A DNA stretch of 64,000 nt, taken from Cellulophaga sp. BC115SP. GTDB lineage: Bacteria; Bacteroidota; Bacteroidia; Cytophagales; Spirosomataceae. The notes under the pieces are model-generated. The model was given only the letters and a program-made list of their open reading frames with translations, did no database searches and was not told where the DNA came from. Made by a program: the position numbers and the translations under genes. The stretch is taken from assembly GCF_009905545.1 (NCBI RefSeq), contig NZ_JAAALB010000003.1, positions 124,001 to 188,000 on the forward strand, in the 5' to 3' direction. Shown in pieces: positions 54,987 through 63,637 of the stretch (the first letter of the stretch is position 1; the number at the start of each line of letters is the position of its first letter).

Positions 54987-55175
54987 ATGAAGAACGCAGA
55001 AATCCAAAAATTGAGCCTAGATGAGTTGAAAGCAACTCTAGCTTCAGAAAAAGATGCTTTGGCACGTTTGAAGTTTGCTCACGCTATTTCTCCAATCGAG
55101 AACCCTTTGCGCTTGCGTGAATCTCGCAAATTGATCGCTCGTTTGGAAACTGCTATTACAGCAGCTTCTAAATAA
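54987..55175 (+). CDS. rpmC: 50S ribosomal protein L29
   Basis: A 62-residue exit-tunnel protein. It is recognised by KNAEIQKLSLDELKATLASEKDALARLKFAHAI-type helix and the C-terminal RESRKLIARLETAI. I choose the ATG at 54987; the ATG at 54972 adds MTDKI. It overlaps neither neighbour. The following spacer contains GACCTCA/TGAGGTC. Confidence 0.94.
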   Translation: MKNAEIQKLSLDELKATLASEKDALARLKFAHAISPIENPLRLRESRKLIARLETAITAASK

Positions 55176-55260
55176 TAGGAACTTCCTATCATTTTATTTA
55201 AACTGAACAGACCTCATCAACATACCGCTTGAGGTCAATCTAAAACAACCAAATCCAACG

Positions 55261-55515
55261 ATGGAAAGAAATCTAAGAAAAGTAAGGATTGGGCGTGTGG
55301 TGAGCAACAAGATGGATAAATCTATCACCGTCGCCGTAGACAGAAAAGTTAAGCACCCTCTTTATGGTAAGTTTATGTTGAAAACTTCCAAATTGATGGC
55401 TCACGATGAAAATAACGAATGTGGAATCGGTGACACAGTGAAGGTTATGGAAACCCGTCCTTTGTCAAAGAACAAGCGTTGGAGATTAGTTGAAATTATC
55501 GAGAAAGCGAAATAA
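55261..55515 (+). CDS. rpsQ: 30S ribosomal protein S17
   Basis: An 84-residue protein that binds 16S rRNA near the body. [33 protein letters not shown] and [25 protein letters not shown] are characteristic. The 83-nt gap upstream holds a TGAGGTC-type hairpin. Confidence 0.97.
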   Translation: MERNLRKVRIGRVVSNKMDKSITVAVDRKVKHPLYGKFMLKTSKLMAHDENNECGIGDTVKVMETRPLSKNKRWRLVEIIEKAK

Positions 55516-55621
55516 TTCACTACTCCAGTTTTTATCCAACGTTCAACATCACTTCCCTATTCAGTTAGTGGTGTATCGTTAAATTTAATTTTTTCGCAAT
55601 CTTTAATATACCAAACAAACA

Positions 55622-55990
55622 ATGGTACAGCAAGAATCAAGACTCGGCGTTGCTGATAACTCAGGTGCAAAAGAGGTACTGGTTATCCGCGTGTTGGGCG
55701 GTACAGGAAAAAGATATGCTTCTATTGGTGACAAAATTGTAGTAACAGTGAAGTCTGCTTTGTCGTCATCAAGCATGAAGAAAGGTACGGTTTCTAAAGC
55801 CGTAGTTGTAAGAACTAAAAAAGAAATTCGTCGTAAGGATGGATCATATATCCGTTTCGAAGACAATGCAGCAGTTCTTTTAAACAACAATGACGAGCCA
55901 CGTGGTACTCGTATTTTTGGACCAGTTGCACGTGAATTGCGTGACGCAGGTTTCATGAAAATTGTTTCATTAGCTCCAGAAGTACTTTAA
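55622..55990 (+). CDS. rplN: 50S ribosomal protein L14
   Basis: A 122-residue interface protein. [26 protein letters not shown], then [20 protein letters not shown] and [28 protein letters not shown] are diagnostic. Length is normal. rplX follows after 18 nt. Confidence 0.98.
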   Translation: MVQQESRLGVADNSGAKEVLVIRVLGGTGKRYASIGDKIVVTVKSALSSSSMKKGTVSKAVVVRTKKEIRRKDGSYIRFEDNAAVLLNNNDEPRGTRIFGPVARELRDAGFMKIVSLAPEVL

Positions 55991-56008
55991 TCATAATTTG
56001 TAATCATC

Positions 56009-56341
56009 ATGGAAAGAAAGTTTAATAAGCAACCTAAGTTGCACATCAAAACTGGTGATACTGTTGTGGTTATCGCTGGGAACGCTAAGGGTCAAACAGG
56101 CGTAGTTAAAAAAGTTTTAGTTGATAAGCAACGTGCTATCGTAGAAGGCGTAAACTTTATCACAAAACACGTTAAGCCTAGCGCTGCTAACCCTCAAGGT
56201 GGTATCGTTAAAACAGAAGGTACTATCCATATCTCTAATATTGCAGTTTCTGAGAACGGTAAAGCTGTTCGTACAGGTCGTAAATTAAACGAGAATGGTA
56301 AGTTGCAAAGATATTCTAAAGCAACAGGTAAATTTATCTAA
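56009..56341 (+). CDS. rplX: 50S ribosomal protein L24
   Basis: A 110-residue assembly initiator with a KOW motif (KTGDTVVVIAGNAKGQTGVVKKVLVDKQRAIVEGVN-type). The end, GKAVRTGRKLNENGKLQRYSKATGKFI, is typical; zinc cysteines are absent as usual for this group. The spacer to rplE contains the conserved leader hairpin at 56379. Confidence 0.96.
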   Translation: MERKFNKQPKLHIKTGDTVVVIAGNAKGQTGVVKKVLVDKQRAIVEGVNFITKHVKPSAANPQGGIVKTEGTIHISNIAVSENGKAVRTGRKLNENGKLQRYSKATGKFI

Positions 56342-56378
56342 TAATTCAATGAAGCGGTGTCTTATGATACCGTGAAAA

Positions 56379-56395
56379 GTGGGTCGGAAATCCAC
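56379..56395 (+). promoter_or_regulatory. Leader hairpin with shared GTCGGAAAT loop before rplE
   Basis: GTGG (56379-56382) pairs with CCAC (56392-56395) around GTCGGAAAT, 18 nt before the rplE ATG. A second hairpin (CGGT/ACCG) lies just upstream. The loop is identical to the rimP leader hairpin, while the stem bases differ. Confidence 0.65.
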
Positions 56396-56412
56396 ATAAA
56401 GTTTTCATAATA

Positions 56413-56970
56413 ATGGCAACTACAACAAGATTAAAGGACAAATACGTTAGCGAAATCGTTCCTGCTCTAAAAGAGAAATTTCAATTCAAATCAGTAATGC
56501 AAGTTCCTAAGATTACTAAAATTGTAATCAACAAAGGTATCGGTGCTGCTGTAGCTGACAAGAAATTGATCGACACAGGTGTTGAAGAACTAACTCTTAT
56601 TGCTGGTCAAAAAGCAGTAGCTACAATGTCTAAAAAAGCTATCTCAAACTTTAAGTTACGTGAAAACATGCCAATCGGTGTGAAAGTAACTTTGAGAGGA
56701 GATAAAATGTACGAATTCCTTGATCGTTTGACGACAGTGGCTCTTCCACGTGTACGTGACTTCAAAGGTATCTCAGACAAAGGTTTCGATGGTCGTGGTA
56801 ACTATACTTTGGGTGTGAAAGAACAAATCATTTTCCCAGAGATTTCTATCGACAAAGTGAGCAAAATCTCTGGTATGGATATCACTTTCGTTACGACTGC
56901 AAATACAGATGCTGAAGCTTACGCTTTGTTACAACAAATGGGTATGCCTTTCGCTAATTCGAAGAAGTAA
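56413..56970 (+). CDS. rplE: 50S ribosomal protein L5
   Basis: A 185-residue 5S rRNA-binding protein. Diagnostic segments are [45 protein letters not shown] and [30 protein letters not shown]. Normal length. The spacer after it contains GTTATCCGTTATTCG opposed by CGGATAACGAATAAC. Confidence 0.98.
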   Translation: MATTTRLKDKYVSEIVPALKEKFQFKSVMQVPKITKIVINKGIGAAVADKKLIDTGVEELTLIAGQKAVATMSKKAISNFKLRENMPIGVKVTLRGDKMYEFLDRLTTVALPRVRDFKGISDKGFDGRGNYTLGVKEQIIFPEISIDKVSKISGMDITFVTTANTDAEAYALLQQMGMPFANSKK

Positions 56971-57068
56971 TAAACTATGTTATCCGTTATTCGTCGTCCC
57001 GACTTCGAAAACGCTATGCGGATAACGAATAACAGATAACAGACAACTGATAAAAAGATTCAACCAAC

Positions 57069-57338
57069 ATGGCAAAAGAATCAGTTAAAGCAAGAGAAAG
57101 AAAAAAAGAAGCAACAGTTGCTAAATACGCTGCTAAGCGTGCTGCTTTAAAAGCTGCTGGCGACTACTTAGGTTTGGATAAATTGCCTAAAAACGCTTCA
57201 CCAGTACGTTTGCACAACCGTTGTAAGCTTACAGGACGTCCAAGAGGTTATATGCGTAAATTCGGCATCAACCGTGTGACTTTCCGTGAAATGGCTTCAG
57301 CAGGATTGATTCCAGGTGTGACAAAATCAAGCTGGTAA
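57069..57338 (+). CDS. rpsN: 30S ribosomal protein S14 (zinc-free type)
   Basis: An 89-residue S14 of the long, cysteine-poor form. [22 protein letters not shown] at the start and [40 protein letters not shown] at the end are characteristic. Only one Cys is present, so no zinc site can form, unlike short S14 proteins. L36 in the same cluster also lacks a full zinc site. Confidence 0.97.
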   Translation: MAKESVKARERKKEATVAKYAAKRAALKAAGDYLGLDKLPKNASPVRLHNRCKLTGRPRGYMRKFGINRVTFREMASAGLIPGVTKSSW

Positions 57339-57391
57339 TACTCTTACGATAAAAATTTGTCGTAATCTTTATTAAAATCAGCCACTTATGG

Positions 57392-57422
57392 TTGTTTTTT
57401 TAAATCCAATTCCGTAATTTTG
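57392..57422 (+). promoter_or_regulatory. Internal promoter upstream of rpsH
   Basis: TTG at 57392-57394, a 20-nt spacer and TAATTTTG at 57415-57422 match the consensus exactly. It lies 45 nt ahead of the rpsH start and just after a TTACGA/TCGTAA hairpin that may terminate upstream transcription. It would allow separate control of rpsH and downstream genes. Confidence 0.85.
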
Positions 57423-57466
57423 CGAGCCTTTTCCCAAAGAAAAGTTCGTTTCAAATATCGAAAACA

Positions 57467-57862
57467 ATGACAGATCCAATAGCAGACTACTTAACACGAT
57501 TGAGAAATGCCATCAAGGCACGTCACAGAATCGTTGAAATTCCTGCTTCTAACATCAAAAAGGAAATCACTAAAGTGCTTTTTGATAAAGGATACATTCA
57601 AAACTACAAGTTTGACGATTCATCAGTACAGGGTACAATCAAAATCGCTTTGAAATACAACCCAGTTACTAAACAACCTGCAATCGTTAAATTGGAGAGA
57701 ATTTCTAAACCAGGTTTGCGTAAATACAAAGGAGCAGATGAATTGCCTCGCGTATTGAATGGTTTAGGTGTAGCTATCCTTTCAACATCAAAAGGTGTTA
57801 TTACTGACAAAGAGGCTCGCACACTTAATGTAGGTGGCGAAGTTCTTTGCTACGTATACTAA
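57467..57862 (+). CDS. rpsH: 30S ribosomal protein S8
   Basis: A 131-residue primary 16S-binding protein. [26 protein letters not shown] and the end [33 protein letters not shown] are typical. In E. coli S8 represses its operon. Here an internal promoter lies just upstream, so rpsH may head its own transcript. Confidence 0.97.
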   Translation: MTDPIADYLTRLRNAIKARHRIVEIPASNIKKEITKVLFDKGYIQNYKFDDSSVQGTIKIALKYNPVTKQPAIVKLERISKPGLRKYKGADELPRVLNGLGVAILSTSKGVITDKEARTLNVGGEVLCYVY

Positions 57863-57967
57863 TCTTACATTTGGGGAATAAGTCTTATACAGGTTTGTTC
57901 CCTAACTTATTTTCAAATAACGCTGAAAGAGGAGTCACTCCTCCATTTAAGCAAAAACACACAAGTC

Positions 57968-58522
57968 ATGTCACGCGTTGGTAATAAAGTTATCACACTT
58001 CCTGCCGGTGTTACTGTAACAGTAGAAAAAAGCACAGTAACTGTAAAAGGCGCAAAAGGTACTCTTTCTCGTTCAATCGATCCAGATATTACTGTAGAAA
58101 TCGAAGGTAGCGAATTACGTGTACAACGTCCTACAGATCAAAAACGTCACAAAGCTCTTCACGGTCTATACCGCGCTTTGATTAACAACATGGTTGTTGG
58201 CGTAAACGATGGTTTCAAAAAAGAAATGGAAATTGTCGGTGTAGGTTACAAAGCTTCTAACCAAGGAAACCTTCTTGAATTAGCGTTAGGTTACTCTCAC
58301 GCAATCTTCATGCAAATCCCATCTGAGTTGAAAGTTACAACTGCAATGGAAAAAGGTCAAAACCCTAAGGTTACTTTAGAAGGTATCGACAAAGAATTAA
58401 TCGGCCAAGTTGCAGCTAAAATTCGTTCTCTTCGTAAAGTTGAGCCTTACAAAGGTAAAGGTATTCGCTTCGTGGGTGAGCAAATTCGTAGAAAAGCTGG
58501 TAAAGCTGGTGGTAAGAAATAG
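57968..58522 (+). CDS. rplF: 50S ribosomal protein L6
   Basis: A 184-residue protein with two L6 repeats. SRVGNKVITLPAGVTVTVEKSTVTVKGAKG starts the first; the second has VTLEGIDKELIGQVAAKIRSLRKVEPYKGKGIRFVGE. The tail RRKAGKAGGKK is basic and normal. The 105-nt spacer upstream has a GAGGAGT/ACTCCTC hairpin. Confidence 0.98.
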   Translation: MSRVGNKVITLPAGVTVTVEKSTVTVKGAKGTLSRSIDPDITVEIEGSELRVQRPTDQKRHKALHGLYRALINNMVVGVNDGFKKEMEIVGVGYKASNQGNLLELALGYSHAIFMQIPSELKVTTAMEKGQNPKVTLEGIDKELIGQVAAKIRSLRKVEPYKGKGIRFVGEQIRRKAGKAGGKK

Positions 58523-58534
58523 AATTTAATCATC

Positions 58535-58551
58535 GTGGGTCGGTAATCCAC
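58535..58551 (+). promoter_or_regulatory. Leader hairpin with shared GTCGGTAAT loop before rplR
   Basis: GTGG (58535-58538) pairs with CCAC (58548-58551) around GTCGGTAAT, 17 nt before the rplR ATG. It differs from the rplE leader loop by one base. Together with the rimP hairpin this is the third member of the motif. Confidence 0.65.
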
Positions 58552-58567
58552 AAAACTATATAAATTA

Positions 58568-58915
58568 ATGGCTTCGCAAAAAGAATCAAGAAGACTTCGT
58601 ATTAAGTTGTCTATCAGAGCTAAAATCTCTGGTACAGCTGAAAAGCCAAGATTGTCAGTGTTCCGTTCAAACTCGGGTATCTATGCTCAGTTGATCGACG
58701 ATACAAAAGGCTCTACATTGGCTGCTGCTTCATCTAAGGAATTAGGTTTGAAGAATGGTAATGTTGAAAGTGCAAAATTAGTAGGTGCTAAAATTGCAGA
58801 GAAAGCTTTGGCTGCAGGTGTTTCAACAGTTGTTTTTGACCGTAACGGTTACTTGTACCATGGTCGTGTTAAAGCAGTTGCTGAAGGTGCAAGAGAAGGA
58901 GGTCTTAAATTTTAA
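58568..58915 (+). CDS. rplR: 50S ribosomal protein L18
   Basis: A 115-residue 5S rRNA-binding protein. [28 protein letters not shown], then [20 protein letters not shown] and [25 protein letters not shown] are characteristic. Normal length. The spacer after it contains GCGGATATCCGC. Confidence 0.98.
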   Translation: MASQKESRRLRIKLSIRAKISGTAEKPRLSVFRSNSGIYAQLIDDTKGSTLAAASSKELGLKNGNVESAKLVGAKIAEKALAAGVSTVVFDRNGYLYHGRVKAVAEGAREGGLKF

Positions 58916-59029
58916 TTAGTCAATTTGAATTTGTGCAATGCGGATATCCGCCGTTCCAAAATGAAAGTTTTTGATGTTAAAGCACAGATTTCAAATTTTC
59001 AAATTCAACAATTTTCAAATTAGAAAAAA

Positions 59030-59548
59030 ATGTCGCAATTAATATCAAAACCTATCAAGGTTAACGAAGGCGAACTAAAAGAAAGAGTTGTTGCTATCAA
59101 CCGCGTAGCGAAAGTAGTAAAAGGTGGACGTCGTTTCAGCTTCTCTGCAATCGTAGTAGTTGGTGATGGCAAAGGTGTAGTTGGCTTCGGTTTGGGTAAA
59201 GCAAACGAAGTAACTGACGCTATCTCTAAAGGTATCGAAGACGCTAAGAAAAACTTATTCCAAGTTGCTCTTTTGAAAGCAACTGTACCTCACGAACAAA
59301 TCGGTAAGTTCTCAGGAGGTTTCGTATTGTTGAAGCCAGCAGCTCCAGGTACTGGGGTAATTGCAGGTGGTGCAATGCGTGCTGTATTGGAAGCTGCAGG
59401 TGTTCATGACGTATTAGCTAAATCAAAAGGTTCTTCTAACCCACACAACGTGGTAAAAGCAACAGTTGATGCGCTAGTTAAAATGAGAAACCCTCATACA
59501 GTAGCCTTCCAAAGAGGAGTATCTTTAGCAAAAGTATTTAACGGATAA
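59030..59548 (+). CDS. rpsE: 30S ribosomal protein S5
   Basis: A 172-residue protein involved in decoding fidelity. The N-terminal double-stranded RNA-binding domain has [29 protein letters not shown]; the C-terminal domain has [29 protein letters not shown]. The spacer to rpmD carries ATAGGGCTTG/CAAGCCCTAT. Confidence 0.98.
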   Translation: MSQLISKPIKVNEGELKERVVAINRVAKVVKGGRRFSFSAIVVVGDGKGVVGFGLGKANEVTDAISKGIEDAKKNLFQVALLKATVPHEQIGKFSGGFVLLKPAAPGTGVIAGGAMRAVLEAAGVHDVLAKSKGSSNPHNVVKATVDALVKMRNPHTVAFQRGVSLAKVFNG

Positions 59549-59566
59549 TTTATTTTAGTTGATGTA

Positions 59567-59597
59567 ATAGGGCTTGTAGCATTACTTCAAGCCCTAT
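59567..59597. repeat. 10-bp perfect hairpin in the rpsE-rpmD spacer
   Basis: ATAGGGCTTG (59567-59576) pairs with CAAGCCCTAT (59588-59597) with an 11-nt loop. No T run follows, so it is unlikely to be a simple terminator. Confidence 0.8.
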
Positions 59598-59621
59598 ACT
59601 GAGACTCCAAAATATAAGACC

Positions 59622-59801
59622 ATGTCAAAGGTAAAAATTACTCAAGTTAAGAGTACAATCAAGCGTCCAGAAGTTCAAAAACGTACTATTCAAGCTTTAG
59701 GTTTGGGTAAATTGAACAAAAGCGTAGAGAAAGAATTGAACCCAGCTATCGCAGGTATGATTCGTGCGGTTCAACACTTGATTGTAGTTGAAAATCTTTA
59801 A
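59622..59801 (+). CDS. rpmD: 50S ribosomal protein L30
   Basis: A short L30 of 59 residues (ATG 59622, TAA ending 59801), too short for many gene callers. The sequence starts MSKVKITQVKSTIKRPEVQK, then RTIQALGLGKLNKSVEKELN and ends RAVQHLIVVENL, matching L30 throughout. It lies in the usual place between rpsE and rplO. Confidence 0.97.
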   Translation: MSKVKITQVKSTIKRPEVQKRTIQALGLGKLNKSVEKELNPAIAGMIRAVQHLIVVENL

Positions 59802-59877
59802 TCTGAACCATAAGGTTTGATTAAGCGAGTCATCTCACGGTGAGATGGCGTTTAGCAATTATTTAATTTCAAAAAAA

Positions 59878-60324
59878 ATGAATTTATCGTCATTAAAGCC
59901 CGCAGTGGGCTCTACTAAGGTAAGAAAAAGAGTTGGTCGTGGTGCAGGTTCTGGTTTAGGTGGTACTTCTGCTCGTGGTCACAAAGGTGCTCAATCACGT
60001 TCAGGTTACTCTCGTAAATCTGGTTTTGAAGGTGGTCAAATGCCTCTTCAACGTCGTATTCCTAAATTCGGCTTTAAAAATATTAACCGTGTTGAATACA
60101 AAGCAATCAACTTGGATACAATCCAAGCTTTGGTTGACACTACAGGTGTAACTGTAATCACTCACGATGTATTGTACCAAAATGGTTTGGTTTCTAAAAA
60201 TGACTTGGTGAAAATCTTGTCACGTGGCGAAATCAAGTCTGCTGTAGAGGTACAGGTTAAAGGTTTCTCTGCTTCTGCTAAAGCTGCTATTGAAGCTGCA
60301 GGAGGTAAGGCAGTTGTAGCTTAA
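59878..60324 (+). CDS. rplO: 50S ribosomal protein L15
   Basis: A 148-residue late-assembly protein. The Gly/Arg-rich N-terminus (VGRGAGSGLGGTSARGHKGA) and FEGGQMPLQRRIPKFGFKN, then LVSKNDLVKILSRGEIKSAVEVQVKGFSASA, identify it. I start at the ATG at 59878 (MNLSSLKPAVG); an upstream ATG at 59845 lies within the CATCTCAC/TGAGATG hairpin and adds a non-conserved segment. Confidence 0.95.
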   Translation: MNLSSLKPAVGSTKVRKRVGRGAGSGLGGTSARGHKGAQSRSGYSRKSGFEGGQMPLQRRIPKFGFKNINRVEYKAINLDTIQALVDTTGVTVITHDVLYQNGLVSKNDLVKILSRGEIKSAVEVQVKGFSASAKAAIEAAGGKAVVA

Positions 60325-60458
60325 TTTTCAATTGAAAAATCGATAGACAACAGAAATAATTGAGTAATCATTGTAAAATCTGGCAACGGATTTGTAAATA
60401 ACGAAAAAGTTGAACATCTTTCGAGTTATATTCTATAACGATTACTTAAACAGATAGC

Positions 60459-61778
60459 ATGAACAAGTTTATTAGCACTATCAAAAACATTATCTCAATA
60501 GAGGAGTTAAGAACTCGTATTCTTAACACCCTGTTGTTTATCACCTTTTTTCGCCTTGGATCTTACGTTGTTTTACCAGGTGTAGATGCCACGAAGTTAG
60601 CGCAGAAGGGTGAAGGCGGTTTATTAGGTTTGTTGAATATGTTCTCAGGTGGAGCGTTTAATAACGCCTCTATTTTTGCCTTAGGCATCATGCCATATAT
60701 CTCTGCTTCTATTGCAATCCAACTTCTTACAATTGCATTGCCATATTTCCAAAAGATGCAGAAAGATGGTGAGTCTGGTCGCAAAAAGTTAAACCAAATC
60801 ACTCGTGTTCTAACAATTTTTGTGACAGCTGCACAAGCCTTTACATATTTGCAAGTAACTATCCCTGCTGAAGCTATTCTAGTTTCTCCTTGGTCATTCC
60901 GTTTGTACTCAGTAATCATCTTGGTTGCTGGAACTATGTTCTGTATGTGGCTTGGTGAGAAAATCACTGACAAAGGTATTGGTAACGGTATTTCAATGCT
61001 AATCATGATTGGTATTGTGTCTCGTTTTCCAGCTTCTTTATTAGGTGAAGCTCAATCAAGAGGTATGTCTGGTGCTTTATTATTCATTATCGAGGTTGTT
61101 GCCTTGTTCTTTGTAGTAATGGGCGCTGTGATGGTAACTCAAGCTGTACGTCGTATTCCAGTACAATACGCGAAGCAAGTAGTAGGAAATAGAGTTTCAA
61201 TGAGTGGTGAACGTCAGTATATTCCTCTTAAGTTGAATGCTGCTGGTGTAATGCCAATCATTTTTGCTCAAGCATTGATGTTTGTTCCAGGCCTTGTTGC
61301 TCAATCATTAGCTGATAAGAGTGAAGTAGCTCAATCAATCGCTCAAGCGTTTGGTGATTTTACTACTTGGCAGTACAATTTGTTATTTGCATTTTTAATT
61401 ATTGTATTTACATTCTTTTACACTGCTATTTCTATCAACCCAACACAAATTTCAGATGATATGAAACGTGGTGGTGGTTTTGTTCCAGGTGTTAAACCAG
61501 GCGAAGCTACTTCATCTTTCATCGCTGATATTCTTGATAGAATTACGCTTCCTGGTGCATTTATGTTGGCAATCATTGCGATTTTACCAGCAGTTGCAAG
61601 CATCTTCGGAATCACTCGTGGGTTTGCTTCCTTCTTTGGAGGTACTTCTCTTTTGATTTTGGTTGGTGTTGTGCTTGATACTCTTCAACAAATTGAAAGT
61701 TATCTTTTAATGCGTAAATATGAAGGGTTGATGCAATCGGGTCGTGTGAAAGGTAGAACTGAAGCAATCGCTCAGTAA
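60459..61778 (+). CDS. secY: Protein translocase subunit SecY
   Basis: The 439-residue channel subunit of the Sec translocon, with ten hydrophobic segments. Diagnostic segments are LGIMPYISASIAIQLL in helix 2, the pore-ring region, and GERQYIPLKLNAAGVMPIIFA. The C-terminal half has GFVPGVKPGEATSSFI and the cytoplasmic loop MRKYEGLMQSGRVKGR. The 134-nt spacer upstream has TTTTCAATTGAAAA and GTTATA/TATAAC hairpins. map follows after 6 nt. Confidence 0.98.
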   Translation: MNKFISTIKNIISIEELRTRILNTLLFITFFRLGSYVVLPGVDATKLAQKGEGGLLGLLNMFSGGAFNNASIFALGIMPYISASIAIQLLTIALPYFQKMQKDGESGRKKLNQITRVLTIFVTAAQAFTYLQVTIPAEAILVSPWSFRLYSVIILVAGTMFCMWLGEKITDKGIGNGISMLIMIGIVSRFPASLLGEAQSRGMSGALLFIIEVVALFFVVMGAVMVTQAVRRIPVQYAKQVVGNRVSMSGERQYIPLKLNAAGVMPIIFAQALMFVPGLVAQSLADKSEVAQSIAQAFGDFTTWQYNLLFAFLIIVFTFFYTAISINPTQISDDMKRGGGFVPGVKPGEATSSFIADILDRITLPGAFMLAIIAILPAVASIFGITRGFASFFGGTSLLILVGVVLDTLQQIESYLLMRKYEGLMQSGRVKGRTEAIAQ

Positions 61779-61784
61779 TATCAG

Positions 61785-62591
61785 ATGATTTATTTAAAAA
61801 CATCTTCAGAGTTAGAAATTATCCGTACTAACGGTGTTATTCTTGGGAAAACTCACGCTGAAGTAGCCAAGGTTATTAAACCTGGCATTACTACTAAAGA
61901 ACTCGATAAAGTAGCCTACGAGTATATTAAAGATAATGAAGCTCATCCTTCATTCTTGAATTATAATGTAGGTGGTCATAAGTACCCAGCATCTTTATGC
62001 ATTTCGGTAAATGACGTTGTCGTACATGGGATTCCTAATAATTACGAACTAAAGGACGGAGACATTATTTCGATTGATTGCGGAGTTTATAAGAATGGCT
62101 TTCACGCAGACAGTGCATATACTTATGCAGTAGGCAATGTCAAAGAAGAAACGCTTCAACTCTTACGTGTCACTAAAGAGTCGCTATACTTAGGTATTTC
62201 GCAAGCTGTAGCTGGCAAGAGAATTGGGGATATTGGATTTGCTATTCAGTCATATTGCGAGAAAGCAGGATTTACAGTTGTGCGAGAACTTGTTGGGCAT
62301 GGTGTAGGTAAATCACTTCACGAAGGCCCAGAAGTAGCCAACTACGGAAGAAGAGGTGATGGCCCAAAACTAAAAGAAGGAATGGTAATTGCAATTGAAC
62401 CAATGATTAATCTTGGAAAAAGAGCAATTCATCAAGAAAACGATTACTGGACTATCAGAACCCAAGATCGTAAACCTTCAGCACATTTTGAACACACAGT
62501 TGCTGTTAGCAAAGATCAAGCAGGTATATTGACAACGTTTGAATACATCGAAGATGTTTTAAAAAGTAACGAATACTTAGCTGAAATCTAA
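61785..62591 (+). CDS. map: Type I methionine aminopeptidase
   Basis: A 268-residue dinuclear metalloenzyme that removes the initiator Met. Metal ligands are visible in ISIDCGVYKNGFHADSAYTY (two Asp), VGHGVGKSLHEGPEVANYG (His) and AIEPMINLG, then HFEHTVAVS (Glu, His). The start is an ATG 6 nt after secY, suggesting co-translation. It is followed by a spacer with a TTGTTAATCGT/ACGACTAACAA hairpin. Confidence 0.97.
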   Translation: MIYLKTSSELEIIRTNGVILGKTHAEVAKVIKPGITTKELDKVAYEYIKDNEAHPSFLNYNVGGHKYPASLCISVNDVVVHGIPNNYELKDGDIISIDCGVYKNGFHADSAYTYAVGNVKEETLQLLRVTKESLYLGISQAVAGKRIGDIGFAIQSYCEKAGFTVVRELVGHGVGKSLHEGPEVANYGRRGDGPKLKEGMVIAIEPMINLGKRAIHQENDYWTIRTQDRKPSAHFEHTVAVSKDQAGILTTFEYIEDVLKSNEYLAEI

Positions 62592-62607
62592 AACTCTTTG
62601 AAGGTAG

Positions 62608-62661
62608 TTGTTAATCGTTGACTCGTACAAATTCATTTATCACGCGAATTACGACTAACAA
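62608..62661. repeat. 11-bp inverted repeat in the map-infA spacer
   Basis: TTGTTAATCGT (62608-62618) and ACGACTAACAA (62651-62661) pair at 10 of 11 positions with a 32-nt loop. Confidence 0.65.
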
Positions 62662-62674
62662 ATAAAACAATTTT

Positions 62675-62893
62675 ATGGCAAAACAATCATCCATTGAAGT
62701 TGATGGTATTATCATTGAAGCACTTTCAAACGCTATGTTTAGAGTTGAACTTGAAAATACTCACCAAGTGATTGCCCATATTTCTGGTAAAATGAGAATG
62801 AATTACATCAAAATTTTACCAGGAGATAAGGTGAAGCTAGAAATGTCACCTTACGACTTGTCAAAAGCAAGAATCGTGTACCGTTACAAATAA
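62675..62893 (+). CDS. infA: Translation initiation factor IF-1
   Basis: A 72-residue OB-fold protein that blocks the A site during initiation. [45 protein letters not shown] and [22 protein letters not shown] are characteristic. Position between map and rpmJ is conserved. Confidence 0.98.
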   Translation: MAKQSSIEVDGIIIEALSNAMFRVELENTHQVIAHISGKMRMNYIKILPGDKVKLEMSPYDLSKARIVYRYK

Positions 62894-62983
62894 AAAGACA
62901 GTTGTTAGTTAGCTGGGCAGTTTGCAAAAGCTAATACTTTGGCACTGTCAGAATGAATTGATAACTTATAAGACAATACTACA

Positions 62984-63100
62984 ATGAAAGTTAAAGCGTC
63001 TATCAAAAAGCGTAGTGCTGAATGTAAAGTAATCCGTCGTAACGGTAAACTTTACGTTATTAACAAAAAAAATCCAAAGTTCAAACAAAGACAAGGGTAA
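62984..63100 (+). CDS. rpmJ: 50S ribosomal protein L36 (cysteine-poor type)
   Basis: A 38-residue protein (ATG 62984, TAA ending 63100). It reads [20 protein letters not shown] then [18 protein letters not shown], clearly L36. Of the usual CxxC-C-H zinc ligands only the second Cys (C14) remains; the first is Ser, the third is Asn and the His is Phe, so zinc is not bound. It lies in the usual place before rpsM. Confidence 0.97.
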   Translation: MKVKASIKKRSAECKVIRRNGKLYVINKKNPKFKQRQG

Positions 63101-63173
63101 TAGTATTTGAGGCAGTAGTTGCGAAATTACTTTCCTTAAATTCCCTAAAAAACTAAAAAAGCTTTAGAACAAT

Positions 63174-63551
63174 ATGGCTCGTATTGCAGGGGTTGATATT
63201 CCCGATAAAAAAAGAGGCGAAATCGCTTTGACCTATATCTTCGGTATCGGTCGTAGCACTGCTCAGAAAATTTTAGCTCAAGCTGGTATTTCTTTAGATA
63301 AGAAAGCTGGTGAGTGGAACGATGAGGAAGCTAGTGCCATCCGTAACATCATTGCAGCTGAATTCAAAACAGAAGGTCAACTTCGTTCTGAAATCCAGTT
63401 GAACATCAAACGTTTGATGGATATTGGTTGTTACCGTGGTCTTCGTCACCGTAAAGGTCTTCCTTTGCGTGGTCAAAGAACTAAAAATAACTCTCGTACT
63501 CGTAAGGGTAAACGTAAGACAGTTGCTAACAAGAAAAAAGCTACTAAGTAA
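63174..63551 (+). CDS. rpsM: 30S ribosomal protein S13
   Basis: A 125-residue head protein contacting the large subunit. [26 protein letters not shown], then [32 protein letters not shown] and a Lys-rich end are typical. The spacer that follows contains long paired arms (TAATATAATGT with ACATTATTA). Confidence 0.98.
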   Translation: MARIAGVDIPDKKRGEIALTYIFGIGRSTAQKILAQAGISLDKKAGEWNDEEASAIRNIIAAEFKTEGQLRSEIQLNIKRLMDIGCYRGLRHRKGLPLRGQRTKNNSRTRKGKRKTVANKKKATK

Positions 63552-63637
63552 TAATTAATATAATGTAGCAGGATGTACCCAAGATTCAATTTAGTTTGAA
63601 AAACTCGGTATAGCACATTATTAACCAAACTCTTAAA

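Noticed and set aside
59845-59877. Upstream ATG for rplO
   Set aside because: It lies inside the CATCTCAC/TGAGATG hairpin and adds a segment not found in L15 proteins; ATG 59878 gives the standard N-terminus.
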